Translations under genes and position numbers: made by a program
DNA from: Komarekiella delphini-convector SJRDD-AB1
Lineage (GTDB): Bacteria > Cyanobacteriota > Cyanobacteriia > Cyanobacteriales > Nostocaceae
NCBI RefSeq assembly: GCF_014831675.1
Contig: NZ_VJXY01000021.1
Span: 1-64,000 of the forward strand
DNA: 64,000 nucleotides
Reading direction: 5' to 3'
In this document: in pieces, positions 46,787 through 55,860 of the stretch
Layout: every line of letters begins with the position of its first letter
How positions within the stretch are numbered: position 1 is the first letter of the stretch
Notes under the pieces: generated by a model
Told to the model about the DNA's origin: nothing
Seen by the model: the letters and a program-made list of their open reading frames with translations, nothing else
The model's database searches: none

Positions 46787-46809
46787 TGTCAATTCCTTTA
46801 CGCAAAAAG

Positions 46810-49800
46810 CTACCAATAGAGGTCGTCGATTCTTTCCATAGCATCGGCAAGAGGTTTGTAAAGCGCATTTCCCACTGTGTTTTCCTCGCTGGCGTAGTCG
46901 CAAATTCGTAGAAGCATGGCAACCAAAAGGCTTGTCTGCTCTGTGTCCAGTTCAGAGAGTTCTGGATCAGCTTTCCTAGCAGCACTCTTGGGGGCCCAAG
47001 CTGCATCGACAAAATAACCACGAAATGGTACACCTCCACGCAAAAGACGACCAACGGCTTGAATAACTAACCCAGCAGTAGTTGCAGCTAGGTCGAACCG
47101 TGGAAAAGCCAGTAATTCTTGATGATCACGTAGAGTTTTATAGTAGGAACGTTGCTCAACCGATCGCCAGTAACGCGCCGCTAATTGGCGCACTTTTTCA
47201 GCACGTTGTACAATTCCATCTCCTTGTTGCCATGCTAGAAAGTCTGCTTTATCTGCCCACTCTAAAGCACGACGGTTCATTTCTTGAGCGATCGCTTGTG
47301 TATCATGTGGATGTGGGTATGGTCGAGTCAGAAAGTAAACAGCACCAAAAGCAGCTTTACCGTTGGCATTCAAAATATTGAAACCACGCCCGATCGCATT
47401 CATAGGAGCAACAAGAATCTTTGGGTTAATTTGCCCAAAAGTTTCAATATCTGCACGATTGAGCGCACCCTTATCGGTTGATTTAGGAAGTTCTCCTGGC
47501 TCATCATCCCAGTAAGTGTCTATATTGTCAGGGACTAGGTAATAAACTAAGTCCTGCATACTTGACCAACAATTGCGAATTTCGTTTGCTGCCCAACGAG
47601 CTTGGTCGTAAGAGTTTACCAGTAAGAGAAGGCGTTCGCGATCGCTCCAGTGGTTACTTAAATCATTTTCGCCAAGGTGCTTTAATTTCTCAAGTTCTTG
47701 TCCTAAATGGCCTATACCATTACTGCCAACGAGCGATCGCGCTATTTCCTGAAACAAGCTCATTTTGCGTCGTTCGGACATACCAGAAACGCGGAGAGGT
47801 TGGTTCTTTTGGTTGAATTGGGGAAGAAATTTGAAGTGGCTTTGAGCGATCGCATCTCTCGCCCCCTGTTCTGGCATTAAAACACCCTGCGGATTACCAA
47901 CATGAAAGCTGGTAGAATCCGGTAAGTAGGATGTTCCAGAAAGTGATAGCACATTAGGGCCACGTTGACCATTAAAATCTGTGAATAAACGATAAAAGTT
48001 TAAAATGTAGCAGCGTCCAATATTGGTGTAGGCAAACAACGTCAGTGCATTATTGCTGCCTTTTTTGGCTCTTTTGTCGTCATCATTTCCTCTGGAGTAA
48101 TAAGTGCCGAACTGTCGTCCGGTGGGAGGTAATGGCAAAATATTCAACATTGCAGCAGGCATTCGACGATGGGGTGAATCATCGTTGATTGATGTCGGTC
48201 GATTGTGCCATTCATAAAAGACAATTTGAGTGTGCCGATCCAGAAGGGCGATCGTCAGCGCAAATTGGAGACGATAAGCCAAGGTTTCAACAGTATCTAC
48301 TGACTCTGCCTCATCTTTTTTGGTTGATTGTTGCGAACTTTGATTGCGATTCTCCAGTTCTGTTCGCAGTCGCGCTAAACGCCGTTCTGTATTTGGGAAA
48401 AATTCGATAATCCAGGCTCTACAAGCCCTGTAGATGTTCTCATCTGAAGCACTTTCTCCAGTACTATTGATCTCTTGCATAAGACGCGCAAGGCGAAAGA
48501 CTGGATCTCGGTATGGGTCAGATGAAGGCTGCATCCGTAAAGGATCATCCTCGTTGAGTAGTGCATCAATATAGCGCACAATTGGCTGTACAAGCCGAGC
48601 ATTTGCTCGTGAAAGCGCGTCAGATGTATCTGGATCTTCAAATTCTTCTAATCCAGCAAGACGACGAGCAAATTTGAATAGAAGAGAATTAGGTGTAAAG
48701 TAACCTCGTTTGATCCAATCTCGGAGAACTTGATGTCCAACCTGTTTATCGAGTAGGGTCAATGTTGCTGTAATAGCTTTTTGTGCATCACGTTCTGCAC
48801 CAGTCCATCGCTGTGTTGATGGGGGCATAACACGGTTAGTTTTTGAGAATTGTTCTGTTTTCACGCCAATATCATCAAAAACGCCGCTATTACCGCCGTC
48901 AGTAAGAACCACCTCCTCAGCGTAGGTGTCATCAAACCACTTAATAACCGTCTCTACCTCATCAAAGACCACAAAATCTGATTGTTCGTTGACGAGTTCA
49001 CCGATTTTGATCCGGCGCAACTCTAAATGACGGGGTAATCCTGCCATTGCCATCGCGCCAGGAGTTGTAATCCAAACACGAGCATTTGGCATATCACGGT
49101 AAGCTTGTTGGGATGGGCATTTATCAAAAAATGGACACAAATAGGATGAACCGAGGTTTTTACGTTGCTGCTGGCGATCGCTTTTAGGCATCTTTTTTAG
49201 ATAATCACAGGGTTCAGTTCCCGGTTTGAGTGCTTTGTTATTTAAGAATTGTTTAACAAAATTCTGATTGAGCCGACCTTGTAGAGGGCAAGCAGTGCCT
49301 AGCCAACGCTCACCCCAGTGAGGCTGTCCGCGTTGCTGATGTTCTTGATAATCTTTTGAGGCTGAGAAACTCCGCAGATGTGCATCGCGTTTGCTGCGCC
49401 CCAAAATTGGCACTGCTACCGGATCATCATTCTCTGGATCGTTACAAAACCACCAGTTAATTTGGTTAGCTAATTTAATCGCTGATTGCACATCACTAAC
49501 GACTAACGTAATGCGGCGATCGCAATGATGCCGCAGAATATTAACACTGAACAACTGCGAAACCGTGGTTTTTCCAGAAGCAACCATGCCTGCAATATTT
49601 GTAAAGCCATCTAGCTCTAGAATTTGCTCCTCTTGCGGAACCAGTGTTCCGTTTTCCTGAACTTTGTGAAAGTTAATTTTGCCAAACCGATCAATCCAGT
49701 GTCCCTTGACAGTCTCATGCCAGCCATATTGACGCGCTAACACTTCCTCTCGCTGATCAATCCATGCTGCATCTAACTCTAAATCTGAAAGGCCAAGCGA

Positions 49801-50421
49801 AAACGAACTACGACGACGAGATGTTGCAAACCAGGATAGGCGCTGTACCTGTGCATTTCGCACCTGCTGCTGCGTAAATTTGACTGGTACTATAACCGTC
49901 TCTTCTCCTATCTTTGCCTCAAATTGATAAGTGGCTCCAACTTCTACTTGTTTAACTTTGCGAAGCCGGAAATCTAAATTGGCAGTTAGACACCGTTCGT
50001 ACAAATCTTGATTAACTGGATGGCGGAGATTTTTAGCAGCATTGATAATATAGCTATCCCAGTTTTGCGGAGTGAATTCGCCATAGTTACGCCAATCTAG
50101 AGGAATTCTTAGATAAGAACGCAGTGCGCCTAACCAAGCGAAACGGGCAGAAAATGGAACTATTTGGCGAGTGTTGGCGATCGCCCGACGTTCCATCTCA
50201 TTCAAGTTCTCTAAGCGTGGATGTCTCAAAGGCATTCCACTCAAGATTGCCCAAGGTGCGGTAACTGACTCATCATCAAGTTCCAAATGCTCCATCAGAG
50301 CAAAGCCAAGCTCTACCTGAAGCAACAATTCAGCTTGAGTACTATCCAAACCTGCTTCCTTTAACTGTTTGAGGCGCTCTTTAAACTCAGTCGGTAGCTC
50401 AAATAGAGTCATCTGGCTCAT
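46810..50421 (-). CDS. pPIWI-RE-associated helicase with probable Fe-S cluster
   Basis: 1203 residues. Walker A is GMVASGKTT at 278-286. Four cysteines (378, 405, 429, 435) lie between it and Walker B FDEVE (486-490), the placement of the Fe-S domain in XPD/DinG helicases. The C-terminal half has LLLLVNSYDQARWAANEI and a motif VI-like QAVGRLLRGG near 1130. This is the helicase known to accompany PIWI-RE proteins. The first 250 residues and YEWHNRPTSINDD regions are family-specific. It begins 11 bases after the REase gene and ends 23 bases before the PIWI gene, so the operon is tight. Confidence 0.87.
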   Translation of the reverse strand: MSQMTLFELPTEFKERLKQLKEAGLDSTQAELLLQVELGFALMEHLELDDESVTAPWAILSGMPLRHPRLENLNEMERRAIANTRQIVPFSARFAWLGALRSYLRIPLDWRNYGEFTPQNWDSYIINAAKNLRHPVNQDLYERCLTANLDFRLRKVKQVEVGATYQFEAKIGEETVIVPVKFTQQQVRNAQVQRLSWFATSRRRSSFSLGLSDLELDAAWIDQREEVLARQYGWHETVKGHWIDRFGKINFHKVQENGTLVPQEEQILELDGFTNIAGMVASGKTTVSQLFSVNILRHHCDRRITLVVSDVQSAIKLANQINWWFCNDPENDDPVAVPILGRSKRDAHLRSFSASKDYQEHQQRGQPHWGERWLGTACPLQGRLNQNFVKQFLNNKALKPGTEPCDYLKKMPKSDRQQQRKNLGSSYLCPFFDKCPSQQAYRDMPNARVWITTPGAMAMAGLPRHLELRRIKIGELVNEQSDFVVFDEVETVIKWFDDTYAEEVVLTDGGNSGVFDDIGVKTEQFSKTNRVMPPSTQRWTGAERDAQKAITATLTLLDKQVGHQVLRDWIKRGYFTPNSLLFKFARRLAGLEEFEDPDTSDALSRANARLVQPIVRYIDALLNEDDPLRMQPSSDPYRDPVFRLARLMQEINSTGESASDENIYRACRAWIIEFFPNTERRLARLRTELENRNQSSQQSTKKDEAESVDTVETLAYRLQFALTIALLDRHTQIVFYEWHNRPTSINDDSPHRRMPAAMLNILPLPPTGRQFGTYYSRGNDDDKRAKKGSNNALTLFAYTNIGRCYILNFYRLFTDFNGQRGPNVLSLSGTSYLPDSTSFHVGNPQGVLMPEQGARDAIAQSHFKFLPQFNQKNQPLRVSGMSERRKMSLFQEIARSLVGSNGIGHLGQELEKLKHLGENDLSNHWSDRERLLLLVNSYDQARWAANEIRNCWSSMQDLVYYLVPDNIDTYWDDEPGELPKSTDKGALNRADIETFGQINPKILVAPMNAIGRGFNILNANGKAAFGAVYFLTRPYPHPHDTQAIAQEMNRRALEWADKADFLAWQQGDGIVQRAEKVRQLAARYWRSVEQRSYYKTLRDHQELLAFPRFDLAATTAGLVIQAVGRLLRGGVPFRGYFVDAAWAPKSAARKADPELSELDTEQTSLLVAMLLRICDYASEENTVGNALYKPLADAMERIDDLYW

Positions 50422-50432
50422 TCGCTATTTCC

Positions 50433-51560
50433 TTACTTCAAGCACTCAATTTTATTGATCACCCGTTCCTGAAATACAGCATCGCTCAAAAGGTGGGTAC
50501 TGCTTGGCAGTTTTATCGCCTGTTCACGAAGAATTTCGATGTAGTCCTCTCGTTGTTGCAGACGTTGAATAGGAATAACATAAAAGCTCTCGTCATAATG
50601 CAAATCGCCCTCACCGAATAGAGGTGTAAGCTTGGGTGCTAAATTGTAAGGATTTTGGTAATCTTTAATATCCACAGCCCAAGTTGCTCCATCACAGAAG
50701 CATAGCTGTAAGTCATAGCGATCAATGCCAGGGTAAAGATGTGTGGCACAAAGCTGATCTGGGTATTTTCTTTGAAGTTCTTTTAAAGTATGAAATAAGC
50801 GTATTTCAGGTAAACCCGGTAAACAAATACGCAAGTGAATACCAAACTTTAGGCGACGCAGTCCTTGTTGCCAAGTAATCTTTCTAACATACGGCAAATC
50901 TTGGCGATGGTCGTTGCAAGCACTAGGTTTAATGCCACGTAACTTTCCATACTTTTTAAACAAAGGGCCGCAGCGATCGCAATTCCAGCAAGGCTCATTT
51001 TCTTCACAATCTTCGTATAAATCGCCAACTTCTTCAATATCAATATGTCGAGTTTTGAAAAATACCTTGCGGAGCTGCGCCGGAGTTGTGTACCCATTTT
51101 CAATCAAAAATGACCGCAGCAAAACATATTCCTGTTGAATGCACTCAGGATCGCTATCATTGTTGTACAGTTCTTGCAACCGCCCCAAAATTTTGTAAAA
51201 TTGATAATTTTCTATGGCAATCTGCTTAGTCGCAGCAGTGGCGAACTCAGGTATTTTGCCTTGCTCAAGCAGTTCCTCATAAAAGTATCGACTTGTTTCT
51301 TCACTCAATCCCCCTTCATAGAGTAGACCAAAATCAGAGTCGAACTCTTTTGGCAGTAAACTTCGTGGATACCATGTTTTCACAGGTTTTTCCAGTAAGG
51401 CTAAAAGACCAGTTAGAGTCCGCGGATATGGGACAGCAGTTAACTCTAGAGCTAATTTATTGAGGGCATAACGCAGCAGTTCAGGATATGGATACCTGCC
51501 ATCTCGACGGACAAACTCTGCTAAACCAAGAACAAGACTATCAAATTCATTACTTCCCAT
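50433..51560 (-). CDS. pPIWI-RE-associated REase-fold protein
   Basis: 375 residues, first gene of the operon. The C-terminal third carries a restriction-endonuclease-like core: Asp283 in DRYDLQLCF, then Asp297 and Lys299 in VDIKD, a D...DxK variant of the PD-(D/E)xK site. Five cysteines (185, 191, 194, 197, 215) precede it and look like a zinc-binding insert. The N-terminal 130 residues are helical, without known motifs. In described PIWI-RE loci a REase-fold partner is encoded with the helicase, and this gene takes that place. It likely cuts or binds DNA made accessible by the helicase and PIWI protein. Confidence 0.85.
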   Translation of the reverse strand: MGSNEFDSLVLGLAEFVRRDGRYPYPELLRYALNKLALELTAVPYPRTLTGLLALLEKPVKTWYPRSLLPKEFDSDFGLLYEGGLSEETSRYFYEELLEQGKIPEFATAATKQIAIENYQFYKILGRLQELYNNDSDPECIQQEYVLLRSFLIENGYTTPAQLRKVFFKTRHIDIEEVGDLYEDCEENEPCWNCDRCGPLFKKYGKLRGIKPSACNDHRQDLPYVRKITWQQGLRRLKFGIHLRICLPGLPEIRLFHTLKELQRKYPDQLCATHLYPGIDRYDLQLCFCDGATWAVDIKDYQNPYNLAPKLTPLFGEGDLHYDESFYVIPIQRLQQREDYIEILREQAIKLPSSTHLLSDAVFQERVINKIECLK

Positions 51561-51597
51561 TAGAGGTAATCCTTCATCTAGAGGATTTTCTCAACAA

Positions 51598-51634
51598 CAC
51601 GAAATTTTTCATTCGTGATACATTTGTTGCATCA
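51598..51634. promoter_or_regulatory. Overlapping candidate operator palindromes
   Basis: The 145-base divergent gap between the REase gene and the XRE gene holds CACGAA-8-TTCGTG (51598-51617) and TGATACA-5-TGCATCA (51616-51634, one mismatch), placed end to end. An XRE repressor encoded next to it could bind here and control both directions. No transcription start is defined. Confidence 0.4.
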
Positions 51635-51705
51635 ACCGTACAATATTTATTGATAGTGTGTCAACCAAGAAACATTTCATTCTTTTGTGAGACAGGAGCA
51701 AAGGA

Positions 51706-52071
51706 ATGGAAAGTTATCTAGATATAGAAAGGTTAGCAAGTCTAGTTCGCAAAAAACGCGGCAGCCGGGGACTGCGTGAAACGGCGACGGATATTGGTAA
51801 TGTTAGTCCATCTACTCTTTCAAGGGTAGAGAGCGGCAAAATGCCGGACATGGAAACCTTTGTAGCACTTTGTAACTGGCTACAAGTACCACCTGCTGAA
51901 TTGTTTAGAACCTCAAAGGAGGAGCAACTGGATACACCTGAAGCGATCGCTATTCAACTACGCGCTGATAAAAACCTTGATCCGGCGATCGCCAATGCTT
52001 TAGCATCCCTAGTCAAAGCAGCGTATCGCGACCTCTCTCAAAATGATGGTGAATTGAAGCAAGATCCTTAA
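51706..52071 (+). CDS. XRE-family HTH regulator
   Basis: 121 residues. Helix-turn-helix at about 22-62: LRETATDIGNVSPSTLSRVESGKMPDMETFVALCNWLQV, the classic XRE arrangement. The C-terminal part (about 80-121) is helical and may mediate pairing. It is transcribed away from the pPIWI-RE operon, and the ImmA-like gene follows 4 bases later, so the two form a regulator/protease pair like ImmR/ImmA or DdrO/IrrE. Likely a repressor of the defence operon and of itself; this is inferred from arrangement only. Confidence 0.9.
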   Translation: MESYLDIERLASLVRKKRGSRGLRETATDIGNVSPSTLSRVESGKMPDMETFVALCNWLQVPPAELFRTSKEEQLDTPEAIAIQLRADKNLDPAIANALASLVKAAYRDLSQNDGELKQDP

Positions 52072-52075
52072 AGAT

Positions 52076-52621
52076 ATGTCATTAATTCAAAGTCTACCGC
52101 CGGAATTTAGACAACGCTGTGAGGCGATCGCGACGGAACAACGAAGCTTACTTCGAGTGCGAGCGTTTGAAGCTTTATCCGCAGACACTCTAGCAGCTAA
52201 GTTAGGAGCAACACTTTTTACACCCGATCAGGTTCCAAATTTAGAGCCAGAGCAATTAGCGGTATTACTTGCTAGCGATGGGTGGTCAGGAGCGATTATA
52301 AGCGATCGCCCACTTTGGATTGTATACAACCCGCGTCATGCACCTACACGGCGTGAATCAAATTTGATGCATGAGATAGCTCATGTATTGCTGGATCATA
52401 AACCTGTAGGCTTTGATCCTGTAACCGGACTACCAAAACGTAAACAAAACAACGAAGATGAAGCAACTTATTTAGGGGGATGTCTTCAAATTCCTAAACG
52501 CGGTTTACTATGGGCAACACAACGAAAGATACTGTTACCTCAAATTGCAGTACATTTTGGCGCTAGTGAAGCGATGGTGCAGTTTCGCAGCAATGTGACT
52601 GATGTGCCTCTCAAATGCTAA
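52076..52621 (+). CDS. ImmA/IrrE-family metallopeptidase
   Basis: 181 residues. Zinc motif HEIAH at about 100-104 in NLMHEIAHVLLDHKP. The third ligand region reads DEATYLGGCLQIP, where the family usually has an EA-containing helix with Ala-rich LLMP, so the helix is kept but its composition is unusual. Family members cleave a partner XRE regulator when a stress or phage signal appears. The partner is encoded immediately upstream. The C-terminal helix (IAVHFGASEAMVQFRSNVT) is typical. It probably relieves repression of the pPIWI-RE operon. Confidence 0.9.
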   Translation: MSLIQSLPPEFRQRCEAIATEQRSLLRVRAFEALSADTLAAKLGATLFTPDQVPNLEPEQLAVLLASDGWSGAIISDRPLWIVYNPRHAPTRRESNLMHEIAHVLLDHKPVGFDPVTGLPKRKQNNEDEATYLGGCLQIPKRGLLWATQRKILLPQIAVHFGASEAMVQFRSNVTDVPLKC

Positions 52622-52857
52622 TACTATGTGATCTGTCAACGAACAGAATTCGTTTAATGCTTATCGATAATTGTTTTTGTCAAACTAATTAAACAAGAAC
52701 AACTGCGTACATATGGTTTGATTCCTTATCAATTGAACATAATTCGGAACTACACTAAATACTTAATGTACTGAAACGCTTGTGTCAATTTATTAGTTAA
52801 AAGTAAGTTTATCTATTAACTGAAGCTTTGTTGATTTTGGAACTTTACTCTTAAATT

Positions 52858-52899
52858 AAAAACTGCTCTTGCTGAGGATAACAGACAAAAGCAGTTTTT
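52858..52899. terminator. Bidirectional intrinsic terminator
   Basis: AAAAACTGCT (52858-52867) pairs exactly with AGCAGTTTTT (52890-52899), flanked by A- and T-runs. It lies between the converging ImmA-like gene (ending 52621) and the small membrane-protein gene (ending 52924), so it can serve both. Confidence 0.8.
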
Positions 52900-52923
52900 A
52901 ATAGCAATGCCCAAACTAAGAAT

Positions 52924-53247
52924 TTAGGCATCCTCAAGTTCAAATTGAGCCACCGTAACAGCGTTAAAAGCAAAAGCAAATACTAAAGGCATTGGAGACT
53001 GGAGCCAAAAGGTAAAAAGAACAGCTAAAATTGTCCCAATTACTGCGGACATCGACCACAGGCGTTCCTCAAAAGTTAATCCTTTTTCGGCTTTAATTGT
53101 TCTAAGAACTTGAGAGGGAATTGGTTCAGGCATTACTCCGCCGGGAGGAAAAGCCCAGAAGTTGTTACGCCGTTCGACAAACAAATCTGTCCAGCCATTT
53201 TCTTGGCACCATGCCTCGATCCATTGAAGAGAGTAATGATTCATCAT
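52924..53247 (-). CDS. Small conserved-type membrane protein of unknown function
   Basis: 107 residues. The soluble N-terminal part (1-60) contains WIEAWCQENGWTDLFVERRNNFWAFPPGGVMPEPIP. Two hydrophobic segments (about 65-83 and 86-100) form a short hairpin, and the end is acidic (FELEDA). The style is that of small cyanobacterial thylakoid or plasma-membrane proteins. A Met one residue in is an alternative start. It has no operon partner. Gene reality is likely because of the balanced composition and the matched terminator; function is unknown. Confidence 0.7.
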   Translation of the reverse strand: MMNHYSLQWIEAWCQENGWTDLFVERRNNFWAFPPGGVMPEPIPSQVLRTIKAEKGLTFEERLWSMSAVIGTILAVLFTFWLQSPMPLVFAFAFNAVTVAQFELEDA

Positions 53248-53660
53248 TGTCGGGGTTGTGAGTTCGGCTTGTTGAATTTGTATAGTTGGCGAAATATAAA
53301 TATCTTGGAGATTCCTGACAAATTAGATGAGCGCTATTAAAGTGAATATCAAATTATTCTGCTTTGTTAAGCACATAAGACACATTTAATTACGCTCAAA
53401 TATTGCTTTCCTTAATTAAAAGGCTAACAGTCGCTAGTGGCTATTTAAAATAAAAGACAATAAACTTTACTTATAAGAGAGAAAGTAAAGTTTTGTAAAT
53501 AAATTAGCTATTCCTCGCTGCATCAACACAACTGTGCGTATCCTAAAAAGCAAATTATAAAATCAAGAATTGTAAACATATTCATGAGCGATTGCTTTCG
53601 ATTATTAACTCATTGTGAATTCTGAAACTTAAGTTAATATTCAAATGCGATAAGCTGAAA
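53248..53660. other. AT-rich gap, divergent promoters
   Basis: No gene, hairpin or repeat that I can support. The genes on both sides diverge from here, so it must contain two promoters, which I cannot place precisely. Confidence 0.4.
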
Positions 53661-54185
53661 ATGCAGCGACAGGATACAAAATTGGCTAGCGATATGTTTT
53701 TGCGGCGATGGTTGGCGTTACTTCTGGGAATTGTAATATGGTGTGCGGCTCATCCCGCACTGGCAGTAGATTGGACTCATCCACTGTCATTTAGCAATGC
53801 AGAGTTGTCAAGACACGATTTTTCTGGTGAAAGCTTGCAAGCTGCGGAGTTTTCTAACGCTAATATGGAACTGGCTAATTTTGCAGATGCAGACTTGCGG
53901 GGAGCAGTATTGAGTGCTTCGGTGATGACGCAAGCGAATCTGCACGGAGCGGATTTAACTAACGCAATGGTTGATCAGGTAAACTTAACTAAAGCTGATT
54001 TGAGCGATGCAGTTTTAAAAGAAACTCTTTTGCTCCGCGCTATCTTTACAGATGTGAATATAGACGGTGCAGATTTCACTGATGCAATTTTAGATAAGGT
54101 GCAAATTAAAGAACTGTGCGGGAAAGCCAGTGGTGTGAATTCTAAAACTGGCGTAGAAACTCGTGATTCTCTAGGATGTCAATGA
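53661..54185 (+). CDS. Exported pentapeptide-repeat protein
   Basis: 174 residues. Residues about 14-37 form a signal peptide ending AHPALA, followed by mature protein from VDW. About fifteen pentapeptide units of the A(D/N)LXX kind follow (FADADLRGAVLSASVMTQANLHGADLTNAMVDQ region), building a right-handed beta-helix. The C-terminal tail has two Cys (GKASG between CG and the final CQ) that could pair. Lumenal or periplasmic pentapeptide proteins of this size are common in cyanobacteria; their role is unclear. Its stop overlaps the purK start in the form ATGA, so they are translationally coupled. Confidence 0.9.
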   Translation: MQRQDTKLASDMFLRRWLALLLGIVIWCAAHPALAVDWTHPLSFSNAELSRHDFSGESLQAAEFSNANMELANFADADLRGAVLSASVMTQANLHGADLTNAMVDQVNLTKADLSDAVLKETLLLRAIFTDVNIDGADFTDAILDKVQIKELCGKASGVNSKTGVETRDSLGCQ

Positions 54186-55339
54186 AGCGTGTTGGTATAA
54201 TTGGTGGCGGGCAGCTTGCCTGGATGATGGGAGATGCAGCAAAGAAACTAGGTGTAAAATTGGTAGTACAAACTCCTAGTCAAGATGATCCAGCTGTGTC
54301 AATTGCCCAGGAAATTGTCTTCGCTCAAGTTGATGACGCCAGCGCCACAGAAATATTAGCGACAAAATGCGATGTCATTACCTTTGAAAATGAATTTGTT
54401 AACTTAGACGCTTTATCTCTGTTAGCACAACAAGATGTTTGCTTCCGCCCTAGGTTAGAAGCCTTGGCTCCTCTTTTAGATAAATATCATCAGCGTTGCT
54501 ATTTGCGCGATTTGGGATTACCTGTCCCCCAGTTTTTTGCCCTCGACGAGCTAGAGCATCTCAAATCCAAAATGAGATATCTGAGCTTTCCAGTAGTCCT
54601 CAAGTCCCGGCGTCACGGATATGACGGTCAAGGTACTTTTATAATTCAGGACTTTGCTGCTTTACAACAAAAGCTAAATGAAACCGCAACAAAAACTTCA
54701 AGTCAACAACTTTGGTTGTTAGAAGAATTTGTGCCCTTTGAAAGGGAACTGGCTGTGATTGCGGCGCGTTCTGTTGATGGGGAGATTGTAACTTACCCAG
54801 TTGTAGAAACCCAACAAGAACAACAAGTCTGTCGGCGGGTGATTGCCCCAGCGCAGGTTACGCTTAATCAAGCAGTGGAAATAGAGGCGATCGCACACAC
54901 TTTATTAAATAGCTTACAAGTAGTAGGCGTTTTTGGAATAGAGCTATTTCTCACTGCTGATGGCAAAGTGCTGGTCAATGAAATCGCCCCCCGCACCCAC
55001 AACTCTGGACATTTTTCCCTTGACGCTTGTGAAACTTCTCAGTTTGAGCAACACCTTCGAGCAGTTTGTGGTTTCCCCTTGGGTAATCCTGCTTTGCAGT
55101 GCCTTGGTGCTGTGATGGTCAACCTCTTAGGGTACGAAAATTCTCAAAGCGACTACCAAAGTAAGCGCCAACAATTAGCAAAGATTCCCCAAGCACACGT
55201 TCATTGGTACGGGAAGAGTGAATCGCGTCCTGGGCGAAAGCTGGGACACGTTACCGTTTTGCTGGATAATCAGCACCAGGATAGATTGAGTGCGATCGCG
55301 ATCGCCCAAACCATAGAATCCATCTGGTATCCCAGTTAA
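54182..55339 (+). CDS. purK: N5-carboxyaminoimidazole ribonucleotide synthase
   Basis: 385 residues, ATP-grasp enzyme of purine synthesis converting AIR, ATP and bicarbonate to N5-CAIR. IGGGQLAWMM lies at the N terminus, ITFENEFV next, KSRRHGYDGQG in the ATP-binding loop, EEFVPFERELAVI in the grasp domain, and VNEIAPRTHNSGHFSLDAC as the signature. I prefer the ATG at 54182 (ATGA overlap with the upstream stop); an ATG at 54176 is the alternative. A 6S RNA gene lies immediately downstream. Confidence 0.96.
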   Translation: MKRVGIIGGGQLAWMMGDAAKKLGVKLVVQTPSQDDPAVSIAQEIVFAQVDDASATEILATKCDVITFENEFVNLDALSLLAQQDVCFRPRLEALAPLLDKYHQRCYLRDLGLPVPQFFALDELEHLKSKMRYLSFPVVLKSRRHGYDGQGTFIIQDFAALQQKLNETATKTSSQQLWLLEEFVPFERELAVIAARSVDGEIVTYPVVETQQEQQVCRRVIAPAQVTLNQAVEIEAIAHTLLNSLQVVGVFGIELFLTADGKVLVNEIAPRTHNSGHFSLDACETSQFEQHLRAVCGFPLGNPALQCLGAVMVNLLGYENSQSDYQSKRQQLAKIPQAHVHWYGKSESRPGRKLGHVTVLLDNQHQDRLSAIAIAQTIESIWYPS

Positions 55340-55387
55340 ATTTTCTAGAAAATTCCCATATGGAATACACAGCATCTTTTAGAAGGC

Positions 55388-55393
55388 TATAAT
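55388..55393 (+). promoter_or_regulatory. Extended -10 element of the 6S RNA gene
   Basis: TATAAT at 55388-55393 stands 7-10 bases ahead of the predicted 5' end of the 6S RNA near 55401-55404. It is a perfect sigma-70-type -10 box. Confidence 0.7.
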
Positions 55394-55400
55394 GAGTTAG

Positions 55401-55582
55401 TTGCACTACGACGTTGGTGACTGCCATCAAGTTTTTTGATCTATGCCTTTAAAGACAAGGGAATCAACTGTTCTCGTGGCAGTAGACCGGGCATGTACCC
55501 GGAAACTTTAAACGAGGAATTTAGGTTCCCACCTGGTTTAACCAGGTCATAAACTTAGGTAAAACGGCGTCGCGGTGAACTT
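55401..55582 (+). ncRNA. ssaA: 6S RNA
   Basis: About 180 nt folding into a long rod. Closing stem CGACGTTG (55409-55416) pairs with CGGCGTCG (55565-55572), with further pairing outside a mismatch. Inner arms GGGAA/TTCCC and TTCTCGT/ACGAGGAA follow, and the apical hairpin is CCGGG-CATGTA-CCCGG. A small hairpin, ACCTGG/CCAGGT, sits in the 3' strand of the central bubble. Size, shape and position after purK agree with cyanobacterial 6S RNA as I recall it. It would bind RNA polymerase and mimic an open promoter. Confidence 0.78.
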
Positions 55583-55591
55583 AAAATTATT

Positions 55592-55622
55592 AGCTCCCAA
55601 AGTTAATTAGAACTTGGGAGCT
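55592..55622 (+). terminator. Terminator after 6S RNA
   Basis: AGCTCCCAA (55592-55600) pairs with TTGGGAGCT (55614-55622); the stem can extend by AGTT/AACT overlap and is followed by TTAATTATTT. The rest of the gap to 55860 is AT-rich without further features. Confidence 0.7.
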
Positions 55623-55860
55623 TTAATTATTTAAATTAGTAAAACTTATAATACAAATAAGAAATTAAAAACAGAAAATATCAAACGAGGCGTAGTAAGC
55701 ATTTTAGCTATATTAATCAAACAAATTTAATCTTCTGTAACTTAAAAGTTAGTAATGCCTGTTTATGAAAACAAAATCTGTATAAATTGATTCTAATTTA
55801 GGTATCGTTCAGAGTTAAGATGACAAAATTGCTTCAAATTGTGGTTAAAGCTACAAAAAA

